A DNA stretch of 64,000 nt from Membranipora membranacea (GCA_914767715.1 OU612072.1:1118001-1182000); one strand, 5' to 3'. Numbered from the stretch's first letter, positions 22,600 to 35,039 are shown. The notes: generated from the sequence alone by a model not told the origin. Numbers and translations are program-made.

Positions 22600-23319
22600 A
22601 AAGGTGTACCTGCAAACGGGATACTAGCTGATGTTAGAGTTGTTTTCTGTGGGGATGTTATGTGTTAATTAGAAATCTTGAAGGATCAATGTTTTGTAAG
22701 CTTGATATGTAATGTTTAATCGTTAATTAATTGTTAAATGTCGGTTTAAATCAAAGTTGGTTTAAATCAAAGTTGTGTCGCAATCGTCAATTTGTCTTTT
22801 TTGTCACAATTTTTACCATATTATCATTGTCATAATGTCATTAATCTATCAAAATATTGTGACCTTTTACATTTACATAGGTCACGACACCTAAGAGCAA
22901 TAAAATTCATGTCTGTTAACATATCGTCTCATCTCTGCACATTTGACAGATCCACTGAACAACAATCTTGACCTAAAAAACTTGGACTGAGCAGGTGGTT
23001 ATCACAATGACCTATTGGTCGTACCCTGATTGCAGGTGCAAGCCTGCATTGGTGGCTGGTGTTAAAATATTTTCAAATAAACCCTATAATGTGTATTAGG
23101 GTAAACCATGCTATGTTTTGATTTGGTAGAACTTGAAAAAGAAGTAGACAAATTGATCCAGGCTTCGGTGTGTCCTGCTTAAGCAAAGATCATGAAAGAT
23201 ACTGAAACAAATTCAAGAATTTCTGTGAATGCACAGGCCGACAGACATAACAGTCAGAAACTTGTTAATCCTGGTCAAGCTTACGACATAGGTTAGTGAA
23301 GGGAGGTGGGAGGGGAAAC
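22600..23319. other. intergenic, nothing recognised
   Basis: AT-rich, with a short doubled motif (GGTTTAAATCAAAGTTG) near 22743-22775. No gene seen. Confidence 0.5.
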
Positions 23320-23560
23320 TGTGCAGACTTTTATCTTTCAATACTGGCGTGGGGACCGGATATCAGATTGAAGGAAAGAAGATGTGAATGACATAAAGCC
23401 TATCCAATAAGTTTTCCTTAGCTGATTGAGGGAGGGCAACTTTTTATTCAGATGACCTTAGTTATTTGTCATGTCTTTTGGCTGATTGCCAAGATAAGGA
23501 GAGTGTTATAAGGGCAGAAAAAAATCGTTTTTGTACCAAAAACTTCATTTCTTCTTTCTT
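23320..23560 (+). repeat. interspersed repeat, uninterrupted copy
   Basis: Matches 28765-28992 plus 29408-29450: shared CTTTCAATACTGGCGTG, GAAGGAAAGAAGATGTGAAT, AGTTTTCCTTAGCTGATTGA and GAGAGTGTTATAAGGGCAGA. It keeps the site GTTATAAG only once, where the other copy carries a MITE flanked by two copies. Confidence 0.85.
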
Positions 23561-23814
23561 ATAATGTAACATATTATAGGGGAAAAAATATGGGGCGCTT
23601 TATGCATTTGTAATCGAAAGTGACGATCAACGCCACTGTAGATGTTGTTTGGCAGACAGGGTACTTGCCATAGTATTAGATGTTGTTAAATCTGGTGCAG
23701 AATTGACGGACAAATGAACACCACCACCAGGAAATTGTTAGAACACCAAACCAATTGTTCTGAGCGAGGCACACATAGCAAGCTCAGAACGATTGTTTCG
23801 CCAAAACTGCGCCT

Positions 23815-24290
23815 CAGTTTATCAAGATATATTTCTTGAAGACATCGGATGACCATCTGCCAAAAGATTTTAACCTTGAGTCAGACCAGCCTTGAATGCT
23901 AGCCCAGATTGTGCCACCTCCTCTCAGTGAGTGAGCCCAGCCCTCTAATTTTTAATCCTTTATGACCTCACTGAACTCTTTTCCGAACTCTGCTGTTGTA
24001 CTTCAAACAAAGGGCTGCTGCTGGAGGGTTTCAAGCGTTTTAAATACCTTTTAACAAGGCGAACCGGGCGTGTCTCTCCCCCTACAGCTTTAATCATTAT
24101 GCTTGCTGACTCTGCTGAATTCCTGAAAGAATTAATGTGCACTTCCATGGCACCCTTGCTAAAACACACATCGCCAACAGACATAGGATGTCCTGCTGAG
24201 GATATGCAATACTCGCTAGGGTGCAAGAACCCATAAAAAGCACAAGATACCATAGCAGAAAAGCGCCTCTCATATAGCCTTCCCTAGACC
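23815..24290 (-). pseudogene. tyrosine recombinase fragment (DIRS/Crypton-like), frameshifted
   Basis: The minus-strand frame from 24283 reads RLYERRFSAMVSCAFYGFLHPSEY, the helix pair that precedes the first active-site region in eukaryotic tyrosine recombinases. It stops near 23950 after SSVRS. A second frame (about 23945-23817) continues with AHSLRGGG, then GRWSSDVFKKYI. That gives the HxxR box, the GRW motif and the candidate nucleophile tyrosine. Enzymes of this type excise and join circular DNA for DIRS or Crypton elements. No flanking RT or repeats identify which, so the superfamily is inferred. At least one frameshift makes it non-functional. Confidence 0.7.
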
Positions 24291-25250
24291 AGCTCTGCCT
24301 CAGTGATCAGAGTGTGTAACCGCGGAGTAACTGATCAAATGATATCGCCCGTGTTTTCTATTGAGTTCTACCCTGTGAGTTTTTTATACCCCTCAATATT
24401 AACTTTAGTTTATGAGTAGCAAAGGTAACTGTTTTGGGATGGACATTTTTATTTATAAATATTTTTTTGATGCAAGAAGAAATTTAAAAGACCAGTTAAT
24501 TAAGGTAATTATCATTTATTATTAAATGTCTTAGCCATAGCAGCCAGCTATTTCTCTCAGCTGTTTCCGCTTTCCTATTGTTCCAAGTTCTATATAGCTA
24601 TGACTATGACTCATTTGTTTTAACCATCAGCCAGCTCAGCCAGAGGAAGGTTTTTCTCTGGCCGCCGGTAAATCTATTTATGTTTATCATGTTTTTAACT
24701 CGCTCCAAGAAACGTCATAGAACCCTACACCATCGGTGTTAATTATTAGCTTGGAGGAGTTATGTTCTCAACAACAGCTGGTTACTTCAACGTTCTCTCT
24801 TATCAATAATTGCTACGTCTTCTAAATAAAATAATTACCCACAAGTCAGTTGACAATTAATACGGACGCCAAATACCAGCACAGTAACCTCACTGTTCTT
24901 TTTTACACAATAGAATTTTAGAATTTCACTGCTGACACATGTGACAGGAATTGCACTGTGTTTCTTTCCGTCTTTCCGTGCTAGGTTAGTGACCCACAAC
25001 TTACTCCAGTGACAAAGTAGACCATTTTTTGAGCTTGTGCTTAGAGCAGAACATTTTGTATTGGTTGCAAAATTGATCATAGGACTTAATTCATTGAGCC
25101 CTCGGACAAAGACTAGTCTAAGAAACCCCTCGCCTTACCTTTCAGACCTGAAATAATTAGTGCAGGGAATTTTTTATGTATCATGCGTATTTCTATAACA
25201 AATATCGCATAATAATAATTAATCTTAATTAAATTAATCTATGCGATGAT
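24291..25250. other. intergenic, nothing recognised
   Basis: A minus ORF (24835-25080) of 81 codons has several cysteines but no recognisable motif. Nothing supported. Confidence 0.5.
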
Positions 25251-25906
25251 CCTGACCCTCCACCCATCATGATCAACAACTCCGCCATCGAACGAGTAGA
25301 TGAATACAAATATCTTGGCACCACACTCAATCATAAGCTTAACTTCAATACGAACACCAAAAACATCATCAGCAAAGCTAACAAACGACTATTCATCATG
25401 AAGCAGCTAGCCTTTATGAATGTCAAGACAACTACCATTAAGCTGGCATACACCTCATTTCTCGAAAGTGTCCTACAATATCACCTATGTATTATATACG
25501 GACACCTCTCATCTGATATTAAGAACCAGTACAATCACCTCATCAACACAGCACGTAGTCTAAGCAAAGGCAGGCTTGAAGTTACAACCATAGACGATAT
25601 ATTCGATAAGTTCTTCAAAACTAAATGCCTGAGAATGTTCGCTTCGGGCAAAGACACTGTCATAACGCTAGAACAACTCCCATCTGGTAGATACAGAGTG
25701 CCAGCCTACCGTGTAAACTGCCGTAAACACTGTTTTCGCTCAATATGTGTAAAACTGCTCAATCGAATAGCTTGATTCATTCATTATAAATCTAGTCAAT
25801 GTTTTATTATAATTTTTAAAACTTTATTTTTATTCACAGAGCACAAGAGAAACATTGATTTTATCATGAGAATTGATACAAATATATACATACATACATA
25901 CATACA
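25250..25906 (+). mobile_element. 5'-truncated LINE, RT C-terminal part, with (TACA)n tail
   Basis: The open frame up to the stop at 25773-25775 contains VDEYKYLGTTLNHKLNF, the post-catalytic RT thumb motif (YLG), and the terminal SGRYRVPAYRVNCRKHCFRS typical of the C-terminal end in this LINE group. The 3' UTR of about 110 bases is followed by a (TACA)n tail at 25885-25906. The element is cut off 5' near 25250. It is a different family from the copy at 49593, although the C-terminal plan is the same. Confidence 0.82.
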
Positions 25907-28214
25907 ATGTCATATGTGTGTTTTGACTTTCTCACCCCCTCGCTTCACGTCCTGAGGCTTAAAGTGCAACACCACACACAAAATCAACTAGTTAATAGAA
26001 TAGATTTTATATACACTGAATGTTATAGATCTTTGAAAGTATCTGAGATCAATCAGAAAAAAGGAAAAAGCTAAATATGTTTGTTTTTATGAAAAGGGTA
26101 TTTGGTTCATTATATAAATAAAGATACCAGTCAACCTTTTCAGGTCTCTCCAATCTAGGGATGGGATTCATTACCCAATAGCATCTTTTTCTTTGCCCAA
26201 TATTCTAATGGTGGAATGCGCAACACATTTACTGCAGCATTATTTAACTTCGGCTAACTAGACAGACAATGAAACTTGCTCTCTGCAAGAAAATAGAGCA
26301 GCTAAATAATCTTTGCATCTACTTACTAAATTGCTACCACCACACTAGTTGTCATGGACAGATTGCAGACGTGAGGAATGGAAACTACTTCTTACTACAG
26401 AGACAAGTATTACCAGCTCACTCTCAGTGAGTAAGTAAGGGTAATAAATCAAACATTTGGAATGTAATGATAAGTAAAGTAATAGTGAATATAATCTGAA
26501 AGTTTGAGATTCTCTTTGTTTCCAATTTGATTGTTTGTTTGTGTGGTGATCCAAGGGTTACCCATAAAATGCATGTCCTGACAGAATAATATAGTTATAC
26601 ATTAACAGTGAATTGGCTCATGCTGAAGCAATACATGAATTAGAACTCCTCCTGAGTCCTTGATAAGACTGAGTTTTTTTGGTTTCTTTTGTGACGTCAT
26701 TGAGCTGCTGATTATTTATCAGTCTGACAAGGCAGTGAACTCCCTTTTCCTGGGGATTAGGTGCAGGGTCTATTGTGACTTAATTTCTACTAGGTCCGTG
26801 TTTCAATTTAGGGGGGGATTTTCTTCTTGTGTCTCTTACAAATTGCATTGTCAGCCCATTCCTTTTTTTATGTTTCTGAGAGGGTTTCATTTGAACCTCA
26901 GACACCCTTGATAAATTTGCTTTATACGGATATTATTTTTTGTCCAAAATGCATACAATAATTAATTTGTTTTGGTTTGATAAGTCTGGTCCTGTTTCTC
27001 TGCTTGTCTGCTGCTCCATATCACACCCCTGGAACAAATTGGTATATCTATTCATCATGTATGTCGTCTTTTTTCTTGTAGATGATGATACGACTGGATC
27101 TCACCAACATATTAACAACATGTAACCTGTAACCTGTCGGAATTAAGTTCAAACGCAATTTTTGGTAAATAATGGATTAAATTTACAAGTATGACAATTC
27201 ACTCTGCGACAGTGTTCCATCTGACATGAAGTCGCAATAACCTCCCCTGGCCTGAATAACTGCAAACTTAAAAATCAGACACTTGATGCTGATAATAGAT
27301 ACCGCTTGCCGAGAATGGATATCTACACCTTCCATCAATGTATGAAGATGATTTAATCCAACTGCGTTGCTCATATTATTCCTAAGTAACGCCTATACAT
27401 CAAGTATTTATCAGAAATTTATATAAGCATGCGGGATAAGCAACCACTTGAACACGATTATGTCCCAAGGAGTATTGGCACAAGGCAGATTCTGTGACTT
27501 CGCGCATGTGGAAATTAGTAAACATGTAAATTCTGCCACGTAAAGACTTTTATCCCTACTAGCTAAAATTTAGCTAACATTCAGCTAGCCAAAATAAACT
27601 AAGGCTAACATTCACTCGTATAGGGTACAAATGAATACTGTGTTCAGGCTGGGTAGTGATAAGAATGAATTGAAATAATATTAAACCAAGTAGTTGCACC
27701 TACATATAGAATAATCACGGTGTGAATTGCTGCCGTTTGTGCGATGACTTTGCTTGCCATATCATTGATCATGGATGTTTCCAAAGCTATAACCATGTAA
27801 TCCTACTGAAATTATAACGCTATGCTTAAATGATTAAGTTGATTAGTGGGAACATACAGGTAGGAGATGGCAAGTAACCTTTTTCAGCAGATACGTGCTT
27901 CCTATCAGTTTTTTTTTTGTGCTTTCTTGTCCAGAGTAGACGTGACTAGGCACCAATTTGCACTAGCTGGAAGGAGCCTCGGTGAAGGCCCCTGAACAGG
28001 TGGTAGGGGAGTTAATTGAGGTTAAATAGAACTGCAAGTGAGAGTTTTCAAGCCGGTCTTCGACCAACTAATGGTGAATATAAATTCCGCCTGTTCCAAT
28101 AATTCACGCCTGGTAGTGCCATTTGGCAAAAGGAACTCTCTTGAGACCAAAGTGCACACGCCCACCAATGGGGTCAGTGGCATCATCATGGTCAGTCTGG
28201 CACTGACTCTCCCG
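25907..28214. other. intergenic, nothing recognised
   Basis: 2.3 kb with short ORFs only (for example 26660-26911 and 27183-27374). None has motifs or matching splice signals that I can defend. Confidence 0.5.
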
Positions 28215-28607
28215 AACTAGTTCATTCATCGCCTACAATATCATTATAATGATGAATAAATTCAACCTGAAAGTGATATAAAAATACATATTTTAGAGAG
28301 TATCATTATGAGAGACAGACATAAGTGTGGCGTGTGCACTTGTAATTAAGTATGCATTCAATTTGAATTCAACTAAAAGGGGAGATAACTCTTAATATGT
28401 AGTACTAAGTTACCAGGAAGGCGACACTCTATTAATTGGTAACATAACTCTGACCAGTCAAGTCATGTCAGAACCAACATATTATACATTGGAACACCTT
28501 GGTTATATTGGTGTTGAATCACCCTTGATTGAATGATCATCGATTAACTAGTCCATTCATTGCCTACATTATCATCATAATGATGAATACATTCAACCTG
28601 AAAGTGA
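28215..28607 (+). repeat. pair of 62-bp direct repeats
   Basis: 28215-28276 and 28546-28607 both begin AACTAGT(T/C)CATTCAT and end ATTCAACCTGAAAGTGA, with a few differences. They are separated by about 270 bases without recognised content. Confidence 0.8.
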
Positions 28608-28764
28608 AAGTTTTTCTAGACACAGTCTTCTCTATCAAATCAATGACAAAACTTTATTCCAGTTCCAGTATATCTTCTCGATATGCATCAATTACCTGGT
28701 TAGTAGCCAGTTCCGGGTGAGTAGCTGGCATAGTGAGTTTGGAAACTGAAGAAACTCAAGAATT

Positions 28765-28992
28765 TGAGCAGACTTTTTTCTTTCAATACTGGCGTGCTGA
28801 CCGGATATCAGATTGAAGGAAAGAAGATGTGAATAACATAAAGCCTATCATTGGCTGTGAACAGTAGTTCTGAGTTTTCCTTACCAATAAGTTTTCCTTA
28901 GCTGATTGAAGGAGGACAACTTCTTATTCAGTTGACCTTAGTTATTTGTCATGTCTTGGGACTGATTGCCAAGACAAGGAGAGTGTTATAAG
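28765..28992 (+). repeat. interspersed repeat, copy interrupted by a MITE
   Basis: Second copy of the repeat at 23320-23560, with about 35 extra bases after AAAGCCTATC. The sequence breaks at GTTATAAG and resumes at 29408 with GTTATAAGGGCAGAAAAAAAT. Confidence 0.85.
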
Positions 28993-29407
28993 CAGTGGCG
29001 TATATTAGCACTCACGGCCCACGCATTTCCGTGAGTGGCTGAATAGCTCAGTGTGTAGAGCGTTTGCTTTATAATCATTGTTAATGAGATTGTTGTGGGT
29101 TCGAATCCCATCGAGATCAGTTATTTTTCAAATGGGTGCTTTATAACTGGAGCATTTTTACCGTAATCTTCTACTGCTATTGAGTTGTTTTCTGAAAGTA
29201 CCCAACAGCTCAGTGAGCTATTGAAATACCTCTCTGCTTGCACTATTTTGCTACCGATATGCAAAAATTTCCGTGGTGGGAGGGCGCTTAAGCGCCCCTC
29301 CCACACCCTCCCCGCCACGCCTGCAGCGTGTGGATCGGGCTGCGCCCGATTATTATGCTCATCTCTGAAAAGTCAGTGAGTGAAATTTTTTAGAATATAC
29401 GCCCCTG
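28993..29407. mobile_element. hAT-type MITE with 8-bp target duplication
   Basis: 415 bases. Ends are CAGTGGCGTATATT and AATATACGCCCCTG (imperfect terminal inverted repeats), flanked by GTTATAAG at 28985-28992 and 29408-29415. CAGNGGCG-like ends and 8-bp duplications are typical of hAT elements. The interior has no transposase. It holds a tRNA-like segment and GC-rich hairpins (GGGCGCTTAAGCGCCC near 29281-29298, ATCGGGCTGCGCCCGAT near 29334-29350). Confidence 0.9.
29034..29120 (+). repeat. tRNA-like segment inside the hAT MITE
   Basis: Shows a box A-like TAGCTCAGTGTGTAGAGCG (D-arm pairing GCTC/GAGC) and a perfect box B GGTTCGAATCC with a T-stem. The acceptor ends do not pair, so this is a tRNA-derived relic or SINE head rather than a working tRNA gene. 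Confidence 0.65.
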
Positions 29408-29479
29408 GTTATAAGGGCAGAAAAAAATCTTTTTCGTACCAAAACCTTTATTTTTGCACAATTCATTTATGTGCGACTT

Positions 29480-29830
29480 AAAATAAATATTTGAATCAAT
29501 GATAATGCCTGTCGTCTACATACAGTATGTAACTTAATGCAGGCGCTACATTCAAGAGGTCGTTTATGTAAATCAAAAATAATAGTGGCCCAATGTTTGA
29601 ACCTTAGGGGAATTCCTATGTTGATGTCACGGCACTGATGTTGTGTTCAAAGTGGGGGTTATTGAACACGTTCAAATAGACAATTGTATGTTAATAACTA
29701 ATCGGTTTATATTTGTAGAAGTGTATGACGTCTGTATGTATCTATATAGCTATAGCTCTCCTCTAAGATCCGTGTGATCAGTACGGTGTCATCCGCAGAA
29801 AAGAGGAAGATTACTGCATCATAGGTCCCA
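29480..29830 (-). pseudogene. degenerate LINE reverse transcriptase fragment
   Basis: On the minus strand a stretch reads NIGPLLFLIYINDLLNV..SYILYVDD (about 29490-29600), preceded by GIP with one extra base that breaks the GxPQGS motif. Another catalytic-box-like segment, FSADDTVLITRI, lies at about 29755-29815. Frames do not join; an old relic. Confidence 0.6.
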
Positions 29831-30429
29831 GTAAGTCACATGACTAGCAGTATATAGCCTTTGGTAACTGCTAGACTTCTTATTCTGTCAATACTCAATG
29901 GATCTGGGTTAGACACTATACGAAAGGGGGTGCTGCTAACACAGTTGGCGGAAGGCTAGATTATAACCATCCAATGATGTAGCGGACACCTATCGATAAA
30001 CTGTTCACGTTGATGATTGATCATACTAAGCTTGTGTTTATGGGGAAAGCATATTTGTTAATTAGGATGTATGCTTTCCAAATTGAGAGCCGGTTGTCCA
30101 GCGTTTTGTTGGGATGCCAGTTTTTCAGTGTCTATAAATGGTATTAAAACATCCATCAACCATTCCTTAGATTAATAGTTAGCCATCAAAATAACAATAA
30201 TGTAACTCACAGTTCAGCACAGCAGGTAGTAATGTATTATCTAGGCTTTGCTTGTAAGCTATAATGCAAGCAGGGTAATTTGCTAGTTGGTGAAGAAATG
30301 AAGCAACTAGGTATGGTTTTGTATAATAAGTAATAGAAAATAAAAGATGAGCCAGTATGTTAAATAATGGCTGTCATAGTTAGACAATCCCAAGTATCCA
30401 TAAATTGTAATTCCCAACTATAACACTGA
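29831..30429. other. intergenic, nothing recognised
   Basis: No gene or clear repeat seen. Confidence 0.45.
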
Positions 30430-31190
30430 GATACAGCAGTATTTACACCAACATATTGCTTACGGTTTTTGAGGTAATTTTCTATGCGCGATGTGGCACA
30501 GGGTGAAAATCCATTAAACAGTAGCTTTTTGACTAAAATTTCATGAATAATAGAATCAAACGCCTTTGAAAAATCTAAAAATATGCCAAATGTGCTGTTG
30601 CAGCAGTTAATATAATTGTTCCATGAGCTTGTTTATAGTATTTCTGCCACTTCTAAATCCAAACTGGCAGTCGGTTAACATTGAGTTGGTCTCTAAGAAT
30701 TGTTTCAACAATTTTAGAAATAGTGCTTAAGATTGATATTGGACAATAGTTATTAGTATATTTGTCCCCTTTTTTAAAAATGGGTGCCACTCGTGCAATT
30801 TTTAGGCAGTCTGGGAACACAGAATTTTCAATGACTAAATCTACAAAATATGCCAATATTGGAAGGCAAAACAGCTTGTTTTCTTTAATCGTTTGTGAAA
30901 AGAATTTGTCCGGACTGGTGGCTTTTTTAGTTTGGAGATTATCTAAAACGTGCAGGATATCAGTGCCATCAACAAAATATAAACTGAATTCGGGTCTAGA
31001 ATCCCACTCAATTTGAGGGCAAAATGGTCAGCAAAATTAGCATCTGTGAGTGGCAATTTGCCGGCAAGATCCGAACCGATACTTGTGAAGAATGTATTAA
31101 AACTTTTAGCAACCTCTTGAGAATTGTTACTGGATGATCGGTTGGAATTGGGGATGGAATTGCGAACTATTCGCATTGGAAGTTGGCTGC
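30430..31190 (-). pseudogene. LINE RT relic (linker and N-terminal RT)
   Basis: Minus-strand pieces in different frames, in the correct order: EVAKSFNTFFTSIGSDLAGKL (linker), ENSVFPDCLKIARVAPIFKKG, PISILSTISKIVE, then FGFRSGRNTINKLMEQLY and FGIFLDFSKAFDSIIHE, ending near 30430 with NRKQYVGV. Several frameshifts and stops; the catalytic YADD half is absent. Confidence 0.8.
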
Positions 31191-31293
31191 CGTGGATTCA
31201 TGGCTAGATCAGCTACCAAATTTCTGACTAGAGTTGGGCTGTCAGGCAGAGAACTCAAACAAGCCACAAAAAACATAGTACATGAGGCAGAAA
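31191..31293. other. left flank of hairpin, nothing recognised
   Basis: Short sequence between the LINE relic and the hairpin, no features. Confidence 0.4.
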
Positions 31294-31380
31294 GTGCATC
31301 TGCATGGATTTGGCAACAGCACTGTGTGAAGACAAATATTGTCTTCCCACAGTGCTGTTGCCAAATCAATGCAGATGCAC
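31294..31380. repeat. 87-bp hairpin palindrome
   Basis: Arms of about 42 bases (GTGCATCTGCAT.. with ..ATGCAGATGCAC) with few mismatches around an AATATT-like centre. Confidence 0.88.
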
Positions 31381-31449
31381 TGTTTTATTAGGTTTATTTT
31401 ATTTTTATTAAGTTTTATTTATTAAGATTTATTTTATTAAGTTTTATAT

Positions 31450-31486
31450 GGATTATTAGCAATAGTGATCCTATTGCTAATAATCC
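31450..31486. repeat. perfect 16-bp hairpin
   Basis: GGATTATTAGCAATAG and its exact reverse complement are separated by five bases. Adjacent T-rich degenerate TTTTATTAAG repeats lie at 31382-31445. Confidence 0.85.
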
Positions 31487-32199
31487 TAAAGCTAAGTAAT
31501 CCTATTGCTTGTAAGCTGGGGTTTAACACACTCACTTTGTTTTCTGGAGTTGGCCAGCATTTAATTCCTTTTGTTATAATCCTTGTAAGGATTAGACTGA
31601 GGGGATGAAGTGATGATTAGCAAACTGCTCGGGTAGAAGGCTAAGCCGGATTATGCCTTTATTACTCAAATTAAAGTAGTTTAATCTCTGCAGGGTGAAT
31701 AATCAAAGTGAGTGTGAGTTAGTACTAAGGTATTACGCACATAGGATTAAAAGCCTGGCCCTCGCATAAAAGGCAGGCAGAGCGAGACAGGAGATCACAG
31801 TCAGCCCACTGGCTGTAGCGCAAGCAAGTCATCTCTCTGACTTGTGTATGAGTTGTACTATTCTCAATGTGGTGAATTTGAGTAGTGAACTATGGCAAGA
31901 GGGCGGGTGCCTTGACAATAGCGACTTTGCGCCGATGAGTTGATGGAAAGCAAACCTCCCTGCACTGGTTTGGCTTAGAGTATAAGCATGAGAGTGATGG
32001 GGCGAACATTGTTTCACTGAAACAATGAAGGGTTGGCAGCCTCCCTGGTTGCGCAACAGCATAAACAAACCAATTATGTCAAACCTCCGAAACTTACAAA
32101 ATGCACTGAGCGATCGATGAGATTGATTGAGATGCTCGTCAACACACAGGGGTGGCTTCATGCTGCTGGGGCCGGTCATGAGGAGGTTGTACTAGAGAA
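31487..32199. other. intergenic, nothing recognised
   Basis: A minus ORF at 31829-32179 (116 codons) shows no motif. No gene supported. Confidence 0.45.
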
Positions 32200-34985
32200 T
32201 TGAATTGAAGTTATTTTGGTAATTGTGTTAGAAACACATTACAATTTAGGCGTGAACCATATCTCTCTCAGTTATTTAAAAGACGAATACTAAAAGGCAC
32301 AAAGCTGCAAAAAAAATGATGTTCTAGTTGTTGGCATGATATAATATTTACGATTACTTTTATAACGATTGCGTAAAATGTGTCTATAATCAGCGATAAA
32401 ATGTTGAGCTAAATTAAAAATACTCATCAACAAAGCAGTCAGCGTCAAAAATGTAGCTGTTTTTTAAAAACGGAGTTAAAAGCATATTATTTTGTCTTTC
32501 TGTAGCACCAGTGTACCAGAGTTCAATATTATAGGTAAAAATGGGTTGGATCAGTGATTGGATTAAATTATATTGTTGATTCTGGTTAGGTTTAAAATGT
32601 TTGAATCTAGAAAAAGCATAAAATCTTTTCTTTAGTTTACTATAGACACATTAAGTGTTTGAGCACCATTTAAGATCACAGTCGAAAAATGTACCTAGGT
32701 ATTTAAAACTATCTACCTTCTCTATTGGATTACCATTTATAAAAAATATAGTCGTATAAGGCACAAGATTTGCTAAAATTCACAACCATCTCTTTGATTT
32801 TCGCTGTGTTAAGAATAAGATTCACAGAGGAACATTGCTCAGTAAAATGTTGTATGGCATCAAAATTGTTTTGGGATATAGTTGGCTGTTTAAAATTCAA
32901 AAGTCCTATGATGGCCATGTCATCAGCATATTTAAAAATCTTCACAATATCACAGTTAGATTTATAAAGTCAGTGTACACAGAAAACAAAATAGGAGATA
33001 ATACACAGCCTTGTGGGCAGCCAATATCACAGCTCAGCTTTTTAGATTGGGCATGTCCAACATTTACAAATTGCTGGCGGTCAACAAGAAAAGCTTCAAT
33101 AATTGACAGTAAATAGTGAGGAACATTCTTGGCTTTCAGCTTTTCAATTAAAATCTTAGGTACAATCGTGTTAAAAGCGGGTGTAAAATCAACGAATGAA
33201 TTTCGAGCAAAACTTGATTGTTGTTCCAGGTGAGACCGTAAAAAACAATCAATACTTATACATGCGTCTTTGGTACTTCGGTTCTTTTTGTACGCAAATT
33301 GACAGTCATCTAGGGCTATAATACTTAAAAGTCTTGATTTTAGAATTTTCTCAAAACACTTCATCACCACAGATGTTAACGCTATTGGTCTGTAATCATT
33401 ATTGCACGACGAATTTGGCTTCTTAGGAAGTAATGTGATTGCTGATAGTTTCCATAAATTTGGAAGAGTACCAGACTTTAAACATAAATAAAAAATTTCA
33501 CAAAAAAATAGGAGCAAGTTCAAAGTAACAGTCTTTTAATACTCTGATTGAGATGTTGTCTGGACCAGCTGCTTTGGATGGATTACACCGTCTAAACTGC
33601 TGTCGTGCTTCTTCTATGCTGATATCAGGTGGTGGGTCAGCATCAGGTGGTTAGGGATCAGGCGGGTCAGGAGGCTCAGCTGCCGCTTCAGTTAGATCAG
33701 GATTGTTGAATCTCGTGTAGAATTGATTGAGGTCATCTGCTAATTTGGTCTGCATCAGGTCAAAGTTACTGGTGGTTTTACTGGATAGGTTTGACATAGA
33801 TTTTATGCCCTTCCACGCCAGCTTGATATCTGTTGACATTTTATCCAGTCTCTTGCTTTTGTATTTTAGTTTCTCTTTTTCGATCAGTTTTTTTAATTCG
33901 GATTGAAGCTGTTTCATCCTAACTTTATCATTGGTCTTCATGGCGATTTGTTTGGCATCTAACAGCTTTTTAATCTCCTGCGTTATCCATGGCTTTTGAT
34001 TGGTGTTGGTATAAAACTGCTTGGTAGTACAGTTTGAGCTTACGACAAAATTGATGTAATTGGTTGTCGCTTCAACTGTTTGATCGATTTGTCCTGGTGT
34101 TATGAACAGTGACCAGTCAGTTGTATCAAACGAGGCTTTGCATTTATCGATCGTTTCATTGTCCATGACCTGCTTGGTGACATTCTGTTTCTTTTGTTTA
34201 CGGTGTTTTGGTACATATGTCGGGACCAACTGCACAGCGTTATGGTCTGATGAGACAAGTGGTGGGAGTTTGTAAGACTTATATGCATATTTTACATTTG
34301 AGCAGCAAAAGTCCAATCACCGATCCTCTCTGGTATTTATTGTGACCTGTTGGAAAAGTCGGGACTTAAATTTTGCCTTGTTAAAATCGCCAACAATTAT
34401 TACGGCCGAGTCTGGGTGGTTGATAACACAAGTTTCAACAAAATCATCTATTTTATCAGCGGCAGCTTTCGTGTCAGCATCAGGAGGGATCTATACTGCA
34501 AAGAGGTGGATGACATTTATCTCTCTTGGGAGAAAGTGGGGTTGGCACTTAAGGTGTAAGAGTTCTAAATCCTTAGAGAGGAAGCACCTGTTGACTGATG
34601 TATTTGTACACCACTCTCTTCTTATTAGCCACATACAACCACCACCCCTGCTTTTATCACAGGCTTGGAAAACATTAAACCCGTCAATCGCCACATGGTT
34701 ATCCTCAATATCTTGATGAAGCCAGGTCTCTAGCGATTACACTGGCATTCTTATATGCATAATGGTAATTAATTAGAGCAGCAAGTTTGTCACCTTTATT
34801 GTTTATTGATCTTGCATTAGCAGGCACGAGAGCCAGTAGACAGAGCTTTTTCTGAACAACAGCTTTTCTATTCTTACCTCCATGTTTGCCCAGTTGTCGG
34901 TGTACTAAGGCTGATGGAATGTGAGGTGCTATGCTTTTCACAGTGTCAACACATTTATGGTTAGAGAATTGTAGCAAAACATCAC
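32200..34985 (-). mobile_element. nearly full ORF2 of a degenerate LINE
   Basis: Endonuclease pieces: LALVPANARSINNKGDKLAAL (34690-34880), DFNKAKFKSRL-type text in another frame, and LPPLVSSDHNAVQLVP near 34250. A linker with a long open segment is at 33651-34316 (charged, KLIEKEKLKYKSKRLDKM). RT at 32942-33523: YRPIALTSVVMKCFEKIL, CQFAYKKNRSTKDA, FVDFTPAFNTI and GCPQGCVLSPILFSVYTD. The YADD box is at 32730-32945. Several frameshifts and stops break it into at least five frames. The DFTPAFN variant of the RT motif A is unusual. The 3' end is placed near 32200 by the end of similarity, and no ORF1 was found. Confidence 0.82.
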
Positions 34986-35039
34986 GACTATAATTAAGTG
35001 TTATCTTGCCTAGACTTAACCTAAGGTTGACAAATCACT

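Noticed and set aside
31829-32179. 116-codon minus ORF as a host gene
   Set aside because: No recognisable domain and lies between LINE relics; likely chance.
34342-34716. Plus-strand ORFs over the LINE at 32.2-35.0 kb
   Set aside because: They are antisense shadows of endonuclease coding sequence.
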